From Brevundimonas alba (GTDB lineage Bacteria; Pseudomonadota; Alphaproteobacteria; Caulobacterales; Caulobacteraceae), in assembly GCF_011927945.1 (NCBI RefSeq), contig NZ_JAATJM010000002.1:434001-498000 (forward strand): a stretch of 64,000 bases of DNA, in the 5' to 3' direction. Position 1 is the first letter of the stretch; each line of letters starts with the position of its first letter. This document shows, piece after piece, positions 11,569-20,604 of this stretch. A program made the translations under genes and the position numbers. The notes beneath the pieces were generated by a model. The model was not told the origin of the DNA, did no database searches, and saw only the letters and a list, made by a program, of their open reading frames with translations.

Positions 11569-12783
11569 ATGACGGGCTTACTGGGCCAGGCGCTGCTCTC
11601 TCTCGTGGCGTTCCTGCTGGTGCTGACGTTCATCGTCACCATTCATGAACTGGGCCATTTCCTCGTGGCGCGGGCATTCGGCGTGAAGATCGACCGGTTC
11701 TCCGTCGGCTTTGGCAACACCATCGTCGGCCGGGTCGACCGGCGCGGCACCGAATGGCGCATCGCCTGGCTGCCGCTGGGCGGCTATGTGAAGTTCTCTG
11801 GCGATCTGGACGCCTCCAGCGTGCCGGATCAGGCTGGTCTGGCGGAACTTCGCCAGCGGGTGATCGCGGAGCACGGTCCGGGCGCGGAGCGCGACTATTT
11901 CCACTTCAAGCCGATCTGGCAGCGGGCGCTGATCGTCGCCGCGGGTCCGGCGGCGAACTTTCTGTTGTCGATGGTGCTGTTCACCCTGCTGTTCAGCGTC
12001 ATCGGCGAGCAGGTTGTGGCGCCCCGCGTCGCGGCCGCTGTGCCCGGAAGTCCTGCAGCGGAGGCCGGTTTCCAGCCCCGCGACCTGGTCGTGGGCATCA
12101 ACGGCAAGCCCATCGCAGACCGGCAAGACGTCACCCGCGTCGTCCTGATGAGCGCGGGCGACCCAATCCGCTTCACTGTCGACCGGGGCGGGCGCCTGTT
12201 GACCCTCACGGCCACGCCGGTGCGGCAGATCGTGGACGACGAGATTGCGGGCCGGGTTCGAATCGCACGGATCGGGCTGGACATGCAGCCCTTGCGTCAG
12301 GACTTCAGCTTCCGCCGCCTTAATCCGCTTGAGGCCTTCGGCAAGGGCGTCGAGACGATCGGCTCCACGGTCGGCACGACCGCGACCTACATCGGCCGCA
12401 TCTTCATGGGCAAGGAATCCGGCGACCTGCTGAACGGCCCCATCGGCATCGCGAAGGCCGCCGGCGGGGTGACGCAGCAGGCCGTGGCCGCCAATCCCGA
12501 CCCGGGCTGGATGGCCGCGAACCTCGCCCTCACATTTATCAGCTTCGCCGCCATAGTTTCGATCGGAATTGGCATTGTAAATCTGTTGCCGATCCCGGTC
12601 CTCGACGGGGGCCACCTGTTGTTCTACGGCTACGAAGCTGTGGCGCGCAGGCCAGTCCCCGCGCGCGTTCAGGAGGTCGGCTACCGGGTCGGTCTTGCTT
12701 TGCTGGCGGGATTGATGTTGTTCGCCACCTGGAACGACCTGCAGAAGCTGAGCCTGTTCAAATTCCTCGGCGGGCTCGCTTGA
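11569..12783 (+). CDS. rseP: RIP metalloprotease RseP / site-2 protease
   Basis: Intramembrane zinc protease that cuts membrane-anchored anti-sigma factors and remnant signal peptides. The HELGH zinc motif is at residues 26-30 in the first membrane helix; the third zinc ligand lies in NLLPIPVLDGGHLLF near the C-terminus. One clear PDZ domain (about residues 150-225) sits in between. E. coli RseP has two PDZ domains in ~450 residues; this 404-residue form with one clear PDZ resembles other alphaproteobacterial site-2 proteases. It is just upstream of bamA, with overlapping stop and start. Confidence 0.94.
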   Translation: MTGLLGQALLSLVAFLLVLTFIVTIHELGHFLVARAFGVKIDRFSVGFGNTIVGRVDRRGTEWRIAWLPLGGYVKFSGDLDASSVPDQAGLAELRQRVIAEHGPGAERDYFHFKPIWQRALIVAAGPAANFLLSMVLFTLLFSVIGEQVVAPRVAAAVPGSPAAEAGFQPRDLVVGINGKPIADRQDVTRVVLMSAGDPIRFTVDRGGRLLTLTATPVRQIVDDEIAGRVRIARIGLDMQPLRQDFSFRRLNPLEAFGKGVETIGSTVGTTATYIGRIFMGKESGDLLNGPIGIAKAAGGVTQQAVAANPDPGWMAANLALTFISFAAIVSIGIGIVNLLPIPVLDGGHLLFYGYEAVARRPVPARVQEVGYRVGLALLAGLMLFATWNDLQKLSLFKFLGGLA

Positions 12784-15245
12784 TGAGCCGACGCCAGCCC
12801 CCGATGGTTTCCCGAATGATCCGACAAGACGCGTCCACCCTTCGTTTCGCCCGTGGCCTGAGCCCGAGCCTGCTCGCCCTCGCGGTGGCGGCCGGTCTGA
12901 CCAGCCCGGCTATGGCCCAGACTGCGCCCGCGGCGGCTCCGACGCCGACGGTCGTCGTCCAGGATGCGCCGCAGGCGGCTCCGGCGGCCGAGCAGCAGCG
13001 GGTGGTGGTCAATCGCATTCTGGTGCGGGGCAACCAGCGCATCGACCAGACGACCGTCCTGTCCTATCTGCCGATCCAGCCGGGCGACACGGTCGACGCA
13101 GCCGTTCTCGACGTCGCGGTCCGCACCCTGACCCGCACCCAGCTGTTCGCCGACGTCCAGCTGGGCGTCCAGCCGAACGGCGACTTGGTCGTCGAGATCG
13201 TCGAGAACCCGATCATCAACCAGGTCGTGTTCGAGGGGAACGGCGCGATCGGCGAGGACAAGCTGCGCGAGGAGGTCACCCTCAGGCCCCGCGGCATCTA
13301 CACCCGCGCTCGCGTGCAGGAAGATGTCGGCAAGATCGTCGAGCTGTATCGCCTGTCCGGCCGCATCTCGGCCACCGTCACGCCGAAGCTGGTCCAGCTG
13401 GAGCAGAACCGGGTCGATGTCGTCTTCGAGATCAACGAGGGCCCGGAAACCGGCGTCCGCACGATCACCTTCCTCGGCAACAGCGCCTTCTCGGACGGCG
13501 ACCTCCAGGAGGTGATGGTCACCAAGCGCTCGCAGTGGTGGCAGTTCTTCAATTCGAACGACAACTACGACCCGAACCGGCTCGACTACGACCGGGAACA
13601 GCTGCGGAAATTCTACACCAACCGCGGCTATTACGATTTCCGCGTTCTGTCCGCGATCGCCGAACTGTCGCCTGACGACAGCGCCTTCGGCATCACCATC
13701 ACCCTCGATGAGGGCGACCGGTATAATTTCGGCAAGGTCGACGTGGTCACCGAGAATGACCGTCTGAACCCGGAATTCCTCAAGCTGCTGCTGCCGATCC
13801 GCACCGGCCAGCTCTACGAGAGCGACAAGATCGAATCGGCGGTCGACGCCCTGACGTTCGCGGCCGGTTCGGCCGGCTACGCCTTCGTCGAGATCGAGCC
13901 GAGCTATCAGGCCAACCCGGAGACCGACACCGTCGACGTCACGTTCAACGTCAAGGAAGGCCAGCGCGTCTACGTCGACCGGATCAACGTGATCGGCAAC
14001 ACGCGCACGCTCGACAATGTCATCCGCCGCGAGATGATGCTGACCGAGGGCGACGCCTTCAACCGCACCCTGCTGGAGCGCTCGCGCAACAACCTGCGGG
14101 CCTTGGGCTTCTTCAAGGACGTCACGGTCGAGGAAGCCCGCGGTTCGGCGCCTGACCGCTCGGTCGTCAATGTGACGGTGACCGAGCAGCCGACCGGCGA
14201 GCTGTCCGTCGGCGCGGGCTTCAGTTCCGTCGACTCCTTCGTGGTCAACCTGGGTGTGACCGAGCGGAACTTCCGTGGTCGTGGCCAGAACGTCGTCGCG
14301 CGCGTCGAATGGGGTTCGCTGCGCCAGCAGATCGACTTCCGCTTCACCGAGCCGAAATTCCTCGGTCGCGACCTGCGAGCGGGCTTCGACGCCTTCCACT
14401 CGCGCTACGACCTCAGCGAATATTCGTCGTACGACTACCGCTCCACGGGCGGCGGCGTGCGTCTGTCCTACCCGCTGAACGCCTACACCCTGCTCAGCAC
14501 CCGCTACTTCCTGAAGTCCGACGAGATCATCGTCCCGACGAACTTCTGCAACGGCGTGGCGGCCGGCGGCTCCAACGCGCTCTGCGATCAGGTCGGCTCA
14601 TTCCTGAACTCGTCGGCGGGCTACACCCTGCTGGTCGACCGCCGGAACGATCCGGTCCGCCCGACGCGCGGCTGGACCGGCTCGCTGCGTCAGGACTTCG
14701 CGGGCATCGGCGGCGATGTGAACTATGTGAAGACTGAAGCGGACGTTTCCGCCTATTGGGGCATCACGCCGAACTGGGTGGTCACCGCAGCCGCCTCGAC
14801 CGGCTACGTCTCCGGCTGGGGCGGGGATCCGGTGCGGATCAACGACCGCTTCTTCAAGGGCGGCAACAGCTTCCGCGGCTTCGAGACCGCCGGCATCGGC
14901 CCGCGCGACCTCGCCACCACGGACGCCCTCGGCGGCAATTTCTACGTCATCGGCACGCTCGAGCTGACCGTTCCGAACGGCCTGCCCGAGGAATACGGCA
15001 TCCGCACCTCGCTGTTCACGGACGTGGGCACCGTGGGCGCGCTCGACGATCGCTACACCCTCAACCCGGACGGCACGCCCAGCACCCGGATCGTCGACGA
15101 TCTGGAACTGCGCGCCTCGGCCGGCGTGAGCATCCACTGGCGGTCGCCGATGGGCCCGATCCGCTTCGACCTCAGCAAAATTCTCGGCAGCGAAGACTAC
15201 GACAAGACCGAAACCTTCCGCTTCTCGACTTCAACCCAGTTCTAA
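12783..15245 (+). CDS. bamA: Outer membrane protein assembly factor BamA
   Basis: Omp85-family barrel that inserts beta-barrel proteins into the outer membrane as the core of the BAM complex. 820 residues: signal peptide ending near AMAQ, a Pro/Ala-rich linker, five POTRA repeats (first begins near VVNRILVRGNQRID), then a 16-strand barrel whose last strand ends in aromatic FSTSTQF. The barrel lid/L6 region has VRINDRFFKGGNSFRGF, matching the (V/I)RG(F/Y)-type motif. ATG 12783 overlaps the rseP stop; later in-frame ATGs at 12804 and 12816 are also possible starts. Confidence 0.95.
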   Translation: MSRRQPPMVSRMIRQDASTLRFARGLSPSLLALAVAAGLTSPAMAQTAPAAAPTPTVVVQDAPQAAPAAEQQRVVVNRILVRGNQRIDQTTVLSYLPIQPGDTVDAAVLDVAVRTLTRTQLFADVQLGVQPNGDLVVEIVENPIINQVVFEGNGAIGEDKLREEVTLRPRGIYTRARVQEDVGKIVELYRLSGRISATVTPKLVQLEQNRVDVVFEINEGPETGVRTITFLGNSAFSDGDLQEVMVTKRSQWWQFFNSNDNYDPNRLDYDREQLRKFYTNRGYYDFRVLSAIAELSPDDSAFGITITLDEGDRYNFGKVDVVTENDRLNPEFLKLLLPIRTGQLYESDKIESAVDALTFAAGSAGYAFVEIEPSYQANPETDTVDVTFNVKEGQRVYVDRINVIGNTRTLDNVIRREMMLTEGDAFNRTLLERSRNNLRALGFFKDVTVEEARGSAPDRSVVNVTVTEQPTGELSVGAGFSSVDSFVVNLGVTERNFRGRGQNVVARVEWGSLRQQIDFRFTEPKFLGRDLRAGFDAFHSRYDLSEYSSYDYRSTGGGVRLSYPLNAYTLLSTRYFLKSDEIIVPTNFCNGVAAGGSNALCDQVGSFLNSSAGYTLLVDRRNDPVRPTRGWTGSLRQDFAGIGGDVNYVKTEADVSAYWGITPNWVVTAAASTGYVSGWGGDPVRINDRFFKGGNSFRGFETAGIGPRDLATTDALGGNFYVIGTLELTVPNGLPEEYGIRTSLFTDVGTVGALDDRYTLNPDGTPSTRIVDDLELRASAGVSIHWRSPMGPIRFDLSKILGSEDYDKTETFRFSTSTQF

Positions 15246-15279
15246 CAGACGGGCAGTTCGCCCGCTCAAAGGCATAACG

Positions 15280-15861
15280 ATGAAAACCCTCGCTTTCGGC
15301 GCTTTCGCCCTCGCCATGCTGGCCGGTTCGGCCGCGGCGGCCCAGGACCAGGGCAATTTCGGTCCGGCCCTTCCGGGCGTCTGCTTCTACCACCACGACC
15401 GCGTGCTGGCCGTTTCGACCGCCGGCCAGTCGCTCATCTCCGGCATCCAGCGCATTCAGCAGGAAGTCGACACCGAGCTGCAGCCCCACGCCCAATACAT
15501 CCAAGGCGAGGTTCAGGCGCTGCAGCAGGGCCGGACCACCATCCCGCAGGATCAACTGGCCCAGCGCGAGCAGGCCGTGAACCAGCGCATCCAGGATGCC
15601 CGCGCGCTGCAGCAGACCCGTGAAAACGAAGTCCGCTACACCCTGTCGGTGCAGCGGCAGACGATCGACCAGGCAGCCGACCCCATCATCATGGCGCTCT
15701 ACACCGAGCGCGGCTGCGGCATCCTGCTGCGCGCCGAGACCGTGATGCGGGCCAACCCGCAGATGGACCTGACCGAGGCCGTGATCCAGCGCCTCAACGC
15801 CGCCCTGCCGACGCTGCCGGCCTTCTCGCGCATGGCGGTTCCGGCCCAGCCGGCCCAGTAA
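15280..15861 (+). CDS. Periplasmic chaperone OmpH/Skp family
   Basis: Skp-like chaperone that keeps unfolded outer membrane proteins soluble on the way to BamA. 193 residues: Sec signal peptide (MKTLAFGAFALAMLAGSAAAA), then a long, Gln/Glu-rich helical region (about residues 60-130) as expected for the Skp tentacles. The place directly after bamA and before lpxD matches skp/ompH in most proteobacteria. Sequence conservation in this family is low, so position and architecture carry most of the call. Confidence 0.85.
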   Translation: MKTLAFGAFALAMLAGSAAAAQDQGNFGPALPGVCFYHHDRVLAVSTAGQSLISGIQRIQQEVDTELQPHAQYIQGEVQALQQGRTTIPQDQLAQREQAVNQRIQDARALQQTRENEVRYTLSVQRQTIDQAADPIIMALYTERGCGILLRAETVMRANPQMDLTEAVIQRLNAALPTLPAFSRMAVPAQPAQ

Positions 15862-15862
15862 C

Positions 15863-16891
15863 ATGGGCCAAGGCCCCGACGCCCGGTTCTTCGAACGTCT
15901 GCCGGCCCTCACCGTCGGCGAACTCGCAGAACGCATCGGGGGCGAAGTCTCGCGCGGCGGAGATCGAAAGGTCTCCGCCGTCGCGCCTTTGGCGACCGCC
16001 GGCGAGGGCGACGTCGCCTTCCTCGGCGATCGCAAATTCCTCAGCGCGCTCGGCGACACGCGAGCGGGATGCGTCATCGTTCCGGCCTCCGCTGTCGAGG
16101 CCGCGCCCGCCGGCGCCTCCGTGATCGTCTCGGGAGAAGCACAGGCCGCCTGGGCCCGCGCTTCGCTCCAGTTCCACCGCGCCGTTTCCCTGACCCACTC
16201 CGCAGCGCCCGGCGACGTGGCCGAGGACGCCACGGTCGTGTTCGAGCCGGGGGTGGTGCTGGGCGTGGGCGCCCGCGTCGGGCGGGGCAGCCGCATCGGC
16301 GCTAACACGGTCATCGGTCCCGGCGTCCAGATCGGCCGGGACTGCCTCATCGGCTCCAATGTCAGCATCGGCTTTGCCCTGATCGGCGACCGCGTCCGCC
16401 TGCTGGCAGGGGCGCGGATCGGCGAGGCCGGCTTCGGCGCGGCCCGGTCGAGCACCGGGCCTGTGGACGTGCCGCAGCTGGGGCGGGTGATCCTGCAGGA
16501 CGGGGTTAGCGTCGGCGCCAACAGCTGCATAGACCGCGGCGCCTACGACGACACCGTCATCGGCGAGAACACCAAGATCGATAATCTGGTCATGATCGGC
16601 CACAACTGCGTGATCGGCCGCAACTGCCTTATGGCCGCCAACACCGGCATTTCCGGCTCGGTCACTGTGGGCGACGGCGCCATTTTCGGTGGCAAGGCAG
16701 GCGTGGGCGACCATCTGAACATCGGCGAAGGCGCGCGGGTCGCGGCCGGCGCCGGGGTGCTGCAGGACATCCCGCCGGGTGAAACCTGGTCCGGATATCC
16801 GGCGAAACCCCTTCGACAGTTCTTGCGTGAAGCCGTCTGGCTCGCCAAACAGGCGTCCGGAAAGGCCAATGCAGGGAAAAGCCGGGAATGA
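15863..16891 (+). CDS. lpxD: UDP-3-O-(3-hydroxyacyl)glucosamine N-acyltransferase
   Basis: Third committed step of lipid A synthesis, adding the N-linked hydroxyacyl chain from acyl-ACP. 342 residues: an N-terminal uridine-binding domain (LTVGELAERIGGE), then left-handed beta-helix hexapeptide repeats (about residues 110-320) containing the catalytic-histidine region MIGHNCVIGRNC. ATG 15863 comes one base after the ompH stop; the end overlaps fabZ by four bases. Confidence 0.96.
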   Translation: MGQGPDARFFERLPALTVGELAERIGGEVSRGGDRKVSAVAPLATAGEGDVAFLGDRKFLSALGDTRAGCVIVPASAVEAAPAGASVIVSGEAQAAWARASLQFHRAVSLTHSAAPGDVAEDATVVFEPGVVLGVGARVGRGSRIGANTVIGPGVQIGRDCLIGSNVSIGFALIGDRVRLLAGARIGEAGFGAARSSTGPVDVPQLGRVILQDGVSVGANSCIDRGAYDDTVIGENTKIDNLVMIGHNCVIGRNCLMAANTGISGSVTVGDGAIFGGKAGVGDHLNIGEGARVAAGAGVLQDIPPGETWSGYPAKPLRQFLREAVWLAKQASGKANAGKSRE

Positions 16892-17367
16892 CTGACGAAG
16901 CGGGCGCGGGGGCGACCATCGACTATGCCGAGGTGATGCGACGACTGCCGCACCGGTACCCCTTCCTGCTGGTCGACAAGGCCGAGGATTTCGTGTCGGG
17001 GACCTCGATTACCGGCATCAAGAACGTCACGCACAACGAGCCCTACTTCCCGGGCCACTTCCCGATCGATCCGGTGATGCCCGGCGTGATGATCGTCGAA
17101 GCCATGGCCCAGACGGGCGCGCTGATGATGTCCAAGACCATGGACGTCGCCGTCGAGGGCAAGATCATCATGTTCATGTCCATCGACGGCGTCCGCTTCC
17201 GCAAACCCGCGCGACCCGGCGACCAGCTGCGAATGAAGGTGGTGGTGACGAAGCAGCGCGGCGACATCTTCAAATTCCGGGGCGAGACATTCATCGACGG
17301 CAAACTGGCCGCGGAGGCCGATTTCGCGGCCATGATGGTCACCGTCGACCAGCCGGTCACGCCGTGA
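16888..17367 (+). CDS. fabZ: 3-hydroxyacyl-[acyl-carrier-protein] dehydratase FabZ
   Basis: Hot-dog-fold dehydratase of fatty acid elongation, competing with LpxA and LpxD for 3-hydroxyacyl-ACP; its location between them is conserved. 159 residues. The catalytic His lies in RLPHRYPFLLVD (about residue 22) and the catalytic Glu in GVMIVEAMAQTGA. ATGA overlap with lpxD, GTGA overlap with lpxA. Confidence 0.97.
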   Translation: MTDEAGAGATIDYAEVMRRLPHRYPFLLVDKAEDFVSGTSITGIKNVTHNEPYFPGHFPIDPVMPGVMIVEAMAQTGALMMSKTMDVAVEGKIIMFMSIDGVRFRKPARPGDQLRMKVVVTKQRGDIFKFRGETFIDGKLAAEADFAAMMVTVDQPVTP

Positions 17368-18149
17368 GCATCCATCCCACCGCCATTGTCGACGCCGGCG
17401 CGCAGCTGGCCGACGGCGTTGAGATCGGGCCGTGGTGCACGGTCGGACCGGGTGTGACGCTGCAAGAAGGCGTGCGCCTGGTCAGCCATGTGGTGGTTCA
17501 GCAGGACACAGCGGTCGGCGCCCGCACCGTAATCCACCCCTTCTCGGTGATCGGCGGCGATCCGCAGCACGGCGGCTACAAGGGCGAGACGGTTACGCTG
17601 GAGATCGGCGCCGACAACCTGATCCGCGAGCACTGCACCTTCAACCGGGGCACGCCGCAGGGCGCGGGTGTGACCCGGATCGGCTCCAATGGACTGTTCA
17701 TGACCGGCGCGCACATCGGCCATGACGCTGTCGTCGGCGACAACGTCGTCATGGCCAATAACGCCACCCTCGGCGGGCATGCGCGGATCGGGTCGAAAGT
17801 CTTTCTCGGCGGCCTGTGCGCCGTGCACCAGAACGGGCGGGTCGGGCAGGGCGCCATCGTCGGCGGGCTGGCGGCTGTCACACGCGACGTCATTCCCTAC
17901 GGCTCGGCGTGGGGCAATCATGCTCGCCTGCACGGGCTCAACCTGGTCGGGCTGAAGCGGAAGGGCTATGGCAAGGACGCCATCCGCCGGCTGCTGGCCG
18001 CCTACCGCGATCTGTTCGAGGGGCAGGGCACCTTCGCCGAGCGTGTCGATGCGGTGGCGGCCGAATACGCCGAACTGCCCGAGATCATGGAAATCATCGC
18101 CTTCATCCGCGAGGACGGCAAACGTCCGCTTTGCCTGCCGGGCGAGTGA
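17364..18149 (+). CDS. lpxA: UDP-N-acetylglucosamine acyltransferase
   Basis: First step of lipid A synthesis. 261 residues, GTG start at 17364 overlapping the fabZ stop. The hexapeptide-repeat beta-helix begins at IHPTAIVDAGAQLADGV, and the catalytic His region is FMTGAHIGHDAVVGDN near residue 120. The helical C-terminal domain follows GLKRKGYGKDAIRRLLAAYR. lpxI follows after 13 bases. Confidence 0.97.
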   Translation: MSIHPTAIVDAGAQLADGVEIGPWCTVGPGVTLQEGVRLVSHVVVQQDTAVGARTVIHPFSVIGGDPQHGGYKGETVTLEIGADNLIREHCTFNRGTPQGAGVTRIGSNGLFMTGAHIGHDAVVGDNVVMANNATLGGHARIGSKVFLGGLCAVHQNGRVGQGAIVGGLAAVTRDVIPYGSAWGNHARLHGLNLVGLKRKGYGKDAIRRLLAAYRDLFEGQGTFAERVDAVAAEYAELPEIMEIIAFIREDGKRPLCLPGE

Positions 18150-18162
18150 AGGGGTTGGGCGA

Positions 18163-18993
18163 ATGAGCAAGCTGGGCCTGATCGCCGGGGGCGGGGCCCT
18201 GCCGCTGTCGGTCGCGGCCCGCTGCGAGGCCGAGGGACGGCCGGTATTCGTCGTCCGGCTGACCGGCTTCGCCGATCCGCATCTGGCGCGGTACCCTGGC
18301 ATCGACGCCGGCATGGCCGAGATCGGACGGGTGCTGGCGGCGCTCAAGAAGGCCGGCTGCGACGCCGTCTGTTTCGCGGGCACCGTCAACCGGCCGGACT
18401 TCAAGAGCCTGAAGCCAGACTTCAAGGGCATGACCCTTCTGCCCGGCATCATCGCCGAGGCGGCCAAGGGGGACGACGCCCTGTTGCGCAAGATCCTTTC
18501 GGTGTTCGAAGGCGAGGGTTACGCCATCGAGGGTGCGGACGACGTGCTGGGCGGCGAGACCCTTCCCGCCGGCGCGCTGGGGGCGGTCACACCCACGCCG
18601 GAGCAGTTGCGAGACCTCAAGAAGGCTCTGCATGTCGCGGAAAAGGCAGGTGAACTCGATATCGGGCAAGGCGCCGTCGTATGCGACGGACTGGTGCTGG
18701 CGGTCGAGGCCCAAGAGGGTACCGACGCCATGCTGGCCCGCGTTGCCGGTCTGCCCGCCGACCTTCGGGGCTCGGCAGCCGATCGCAAAGGCGCACTCGG
18801 CAAGGCGCCCAAGCCGATCCAGGACCTGCGCGTGGATATGCCGGTAATGGGCGCACGGACCATCGAACTGGCTGCGGCGGCAGGCCTGGCGGGTGTTGGC
18901 GGCGTGGCCGGCCAGTTGATCCTGATCGACCACCCGGCGATCGTCGAAGCCGCCGACCGGCTGGGCCTGTTCGTCTGGGGCGAGACACGGTGA
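18163..18993 (+). CDS. lpxI: UDP-2,3-diacylglucosamine diphosphatase LpxI
   Basis: Hydrolyses UDP-2,3-diacylglucosamine to lipid X and UMP; LpxI (formerly DUF1009) replaces LpxH in Caulobacter and other alphaproteobacteria. 276 residues beginning MSKLGLIAGGGALPL, with the conserved GTVNRPDF and C-terminal PVMGARTIE and IDHPAIVEAADRLGLFVWG segments. ATG 18163 is chosen over upstream in-frame codons because it follows the lpxA stop and matches the family N-terminus. Its position between lpxA and lpxB completes the lipid A block. Confidence 0.95.
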   Translation: MSKLGLIAGGGALPLSVAARCEAEGRPVFVVRLTGFADPHLARYPGIDAGMAEIGRVLAALKKAGCDAVCFAGTVNRPDFKSLKPDFKGMTLLPGIIAEAAKGDDALLRKILSVFEGEGYAIEGADDVLGGETLPAGALGAVTPTPEQLRDLKKALHVAEKAGELDIGQGAVVCDGLVLAVEAQEGTDAMLARVAGLPADLRGSAADRKGALGKAPKPIQDLRVDMPVMGARTIELAAAAGLAGVGGVAGQLILIDHPAIVEAADRLGLFVWGETR

Positions 18994-20153
18994 GCCGCCC
19001 GCTGAAGATCATGCTGGTGGCCGCCGAGGCCTCCGGCGACGCCTTGGGGGCCGGCTTGGCGCGGGCGCTGAGGGCGCGGCTGGGGTCCGACGTGACCTTC
19101 GTCGGGATTGGCGGGCCGAAGATGGCCGAGGAGGGCGTAGTCAGCCCGTTCGACATCGCCGACCTGTCGGTGCTGGGCTGGCTCGAGGGGCTCAAGGCCT
19201 ATGGCGTGGTCAAGCGCCGCGTGGCCGACACGGTCGCGCTCGCGGTCACGGAACGCCCCGACGCGGTCGTCCTGATCGATAGCTGGGGCTTCACCATCCG
19301 GGTCGCCAAAGCGATCCGCGCGGCCCTGCCGGACGTCCCCCTGATCAAATACGTCGGGCCGCAGGTCTGGGCGTCTCGGCCGGGTCGTGCAAAGACCCTG
19401 GCCGGCTCCGTCGACCACCTGCTGGCCCTCTACGCCTTCGACGCGCCGTGGTTTGAGCGGGAGGGTTTGGCCACGACGGTCGTCGGCTCGCAGGCCCTCC
19501 ATGTCGACATGGGCGGGGCCGACCCGGCCGCCTTCCGGGCTTCGCGCGGAATCGCCCAGGACGCTCCGCTGCTGCTGGTCCTGCCCGGCAGCCGACCGTC
19601 CGAGATCCGGCTGATTACGCCTGTCTACGAGGCCGCCGTCGCCCGGCTGAAACAGCAGGATCCCTCGCTGGAGGTCGCCGTGGTCGCCGCCGGCACCGTG
19701 GCGGACGACGTCACCGCCCGCGTCGCGGCATGGCCGTTCCGGGCGCACGTCGTCCCGGAATCCGAGAAATACTCGGCGATGATGGCGGCGACCGTCGCGC
19801 TGGCGACCAGTGGCACCGTCTCGACCGAACTGGCGCTGGCCGGCGCGCCGATGGTCATATCCTACCGCTTCCAGCCGCTCAGCTACGCGATCATGAAGCC
19901 GTTCTTCACCGGCAAATACGCGACCCTGTTCAACCACGCGGCGGACGAGGAGATCGCACGCGAGCTGATCCAGAACGACGCCACGCCCGAGAAGCTGGCG
20001 GCGGAGGTCGGGCGTCTGCTGGCCGATCCAGCCGCTCGCGCCGACCAGGCTACCCGACAGACCGCCGCGCTGGACCGGATGGGCCGGGAGGGCCGCGATC
20101 CCTCAGAGATCGCAGCGGAGTCGGTGCTCAGGGTGATCGCGGCGCGAGCCTGA
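18990..20153 (+). CDS. lpxB: Lipid-A-disaccharide synthase
   Basis: GT19 glycosyltransferase that condenses lipid X with UDP-diacylglucosamine. 387 residues from a GTG start overlapping the lpxI stop (GTGA). The N-terminal AAEASGDALGAGLARAL and the KYVGPQVWASRPGR region are diagnostic; the nucleotide-binding region includes LPGSRPSEI and SGTVSTELALAGAPMVISYR. It is the last gene of the long envelope cluster. Confidence 0.96.
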   Translation: MSRPLKIMLVAAEASGDALGAGLARALRARLGSDVTFVGIGGPKMAEEGVVSPFDIADLSVLGWLEGLKAYGVVKRRVADTVALAVTERPDAVVLIDSWGFTIRVAKAIRAALPDVPLIKYVGPQVWASRPGRAKTLAGSVDHLLALYAFDAPWFEREGLATTVVGSQALHVDMGGADPAAFRASRGIAQDAPLLLVLPGSRPSEIRLITPVYEAAVARLKQQDPSLEVAVVAAGTVADDVTARVAAWPFRAHVVPESEKYSAMMAATVALATSGTVSTELALAGAPMVISYRFQPLSYAIMKPFFTGKYATLFNHAADEEIARELIQNDATPEKLAAEVGRLLADPAARADQATRQTAALDRMGREGRDPSEIAAESVLRVIAARA

Positions 20154-20228
20154 GCCGCCGACCGTTACAAAGTCTCCATCCAAGGCGCGACCGGTTGGCT
20201 GGTGCGCCGGCATCCTTCATATTCAGTC

Positions 20229-20254
20229 GGGCCGTCACCTTCGCACGACGGCCC
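20229..20254 (+). terminator. Stem-loop after the lpx cluster
   Basis: Perfect 8-base inverted repeat, GGGCCGTC (20229-20236) and GACGGCCC (20247-20254), with a 10-base loop, between lpxB and the next small gene. There is no T-run after it, so it is either a weak terminator, a Rho-associated structure, or a leader hairpin of the downstream gene. Confidence 0.35.
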
Positions 20255-20268
20255 GAACGGACCGGATC

Positions 20269-20604
20269 ATGACCAGCCAGCGCCCGCCGAAGAAGAGCGA
20301 GACCATCGAAGTCCGTTTGCCTTACGGAACGAAGACGGCCTTCATCGCCCGCTGCCGCGACGAGGGCCGCACCGTCAGCGACGCGGTGCGCGGCTTCATG
20401 GAGGCGGAGATCGGCGCGCGGCCTGCGCGCGCAAGTCGCCGGACCCGCCTGTTGCACGCCCTGGCCGCAGCCGTTGCCGGACTGGCGCTCGGCGCCGTCG
20501 CCGCGCCCTCGCTTGCGCAGGCGCCCGGCGGCTCGCGCGCGGCGTTCGACCGGCTCGATACCGATCACGACGGCGCGGTCAGCTTCGACGAATTCCGCCG
20601 CTAG
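20269..20604 (+). CDS. Small EF-hand protein with membrane segment
   Basis: Not recognised as a named gene. 111 residues in three parts: a charged N-terminal segment (about 8-48, KKSETIEVRLPYGTKTAF...) that resembles a ribbon-helix-helix or helix-forming domain; a hydrophobic Ala/Leu segment (about 61-84) that would span the membrane or act as an internal signal; and a C-terminal single EF-hand loop (DTDHDGAVSFDEF, about 98-110) with the Asp-x-Asp-x-Asp-Gly calcium pattern and the closing Glu. A role in calcium sensing or binding outside the cytoplasm is inference. It converges with lepB and the two share a CTAG at their stops. Confidence 0.7.
   Translation: MTSQRPPKKSETIEVRLPYGTKTAFIARCRDEGRTVSDAVRGFMEAEIGARPARASRRTRLLHALAAAVAGLALGAVAAPSLAQAPGGSRAAFDRLDTDHDGAVSFDEFRR

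Noticed and set aside
12681..14399. 572-residue minus-strand ORF across bamA
   Set aside because: Antisense shadow of the bamA coding sequence.
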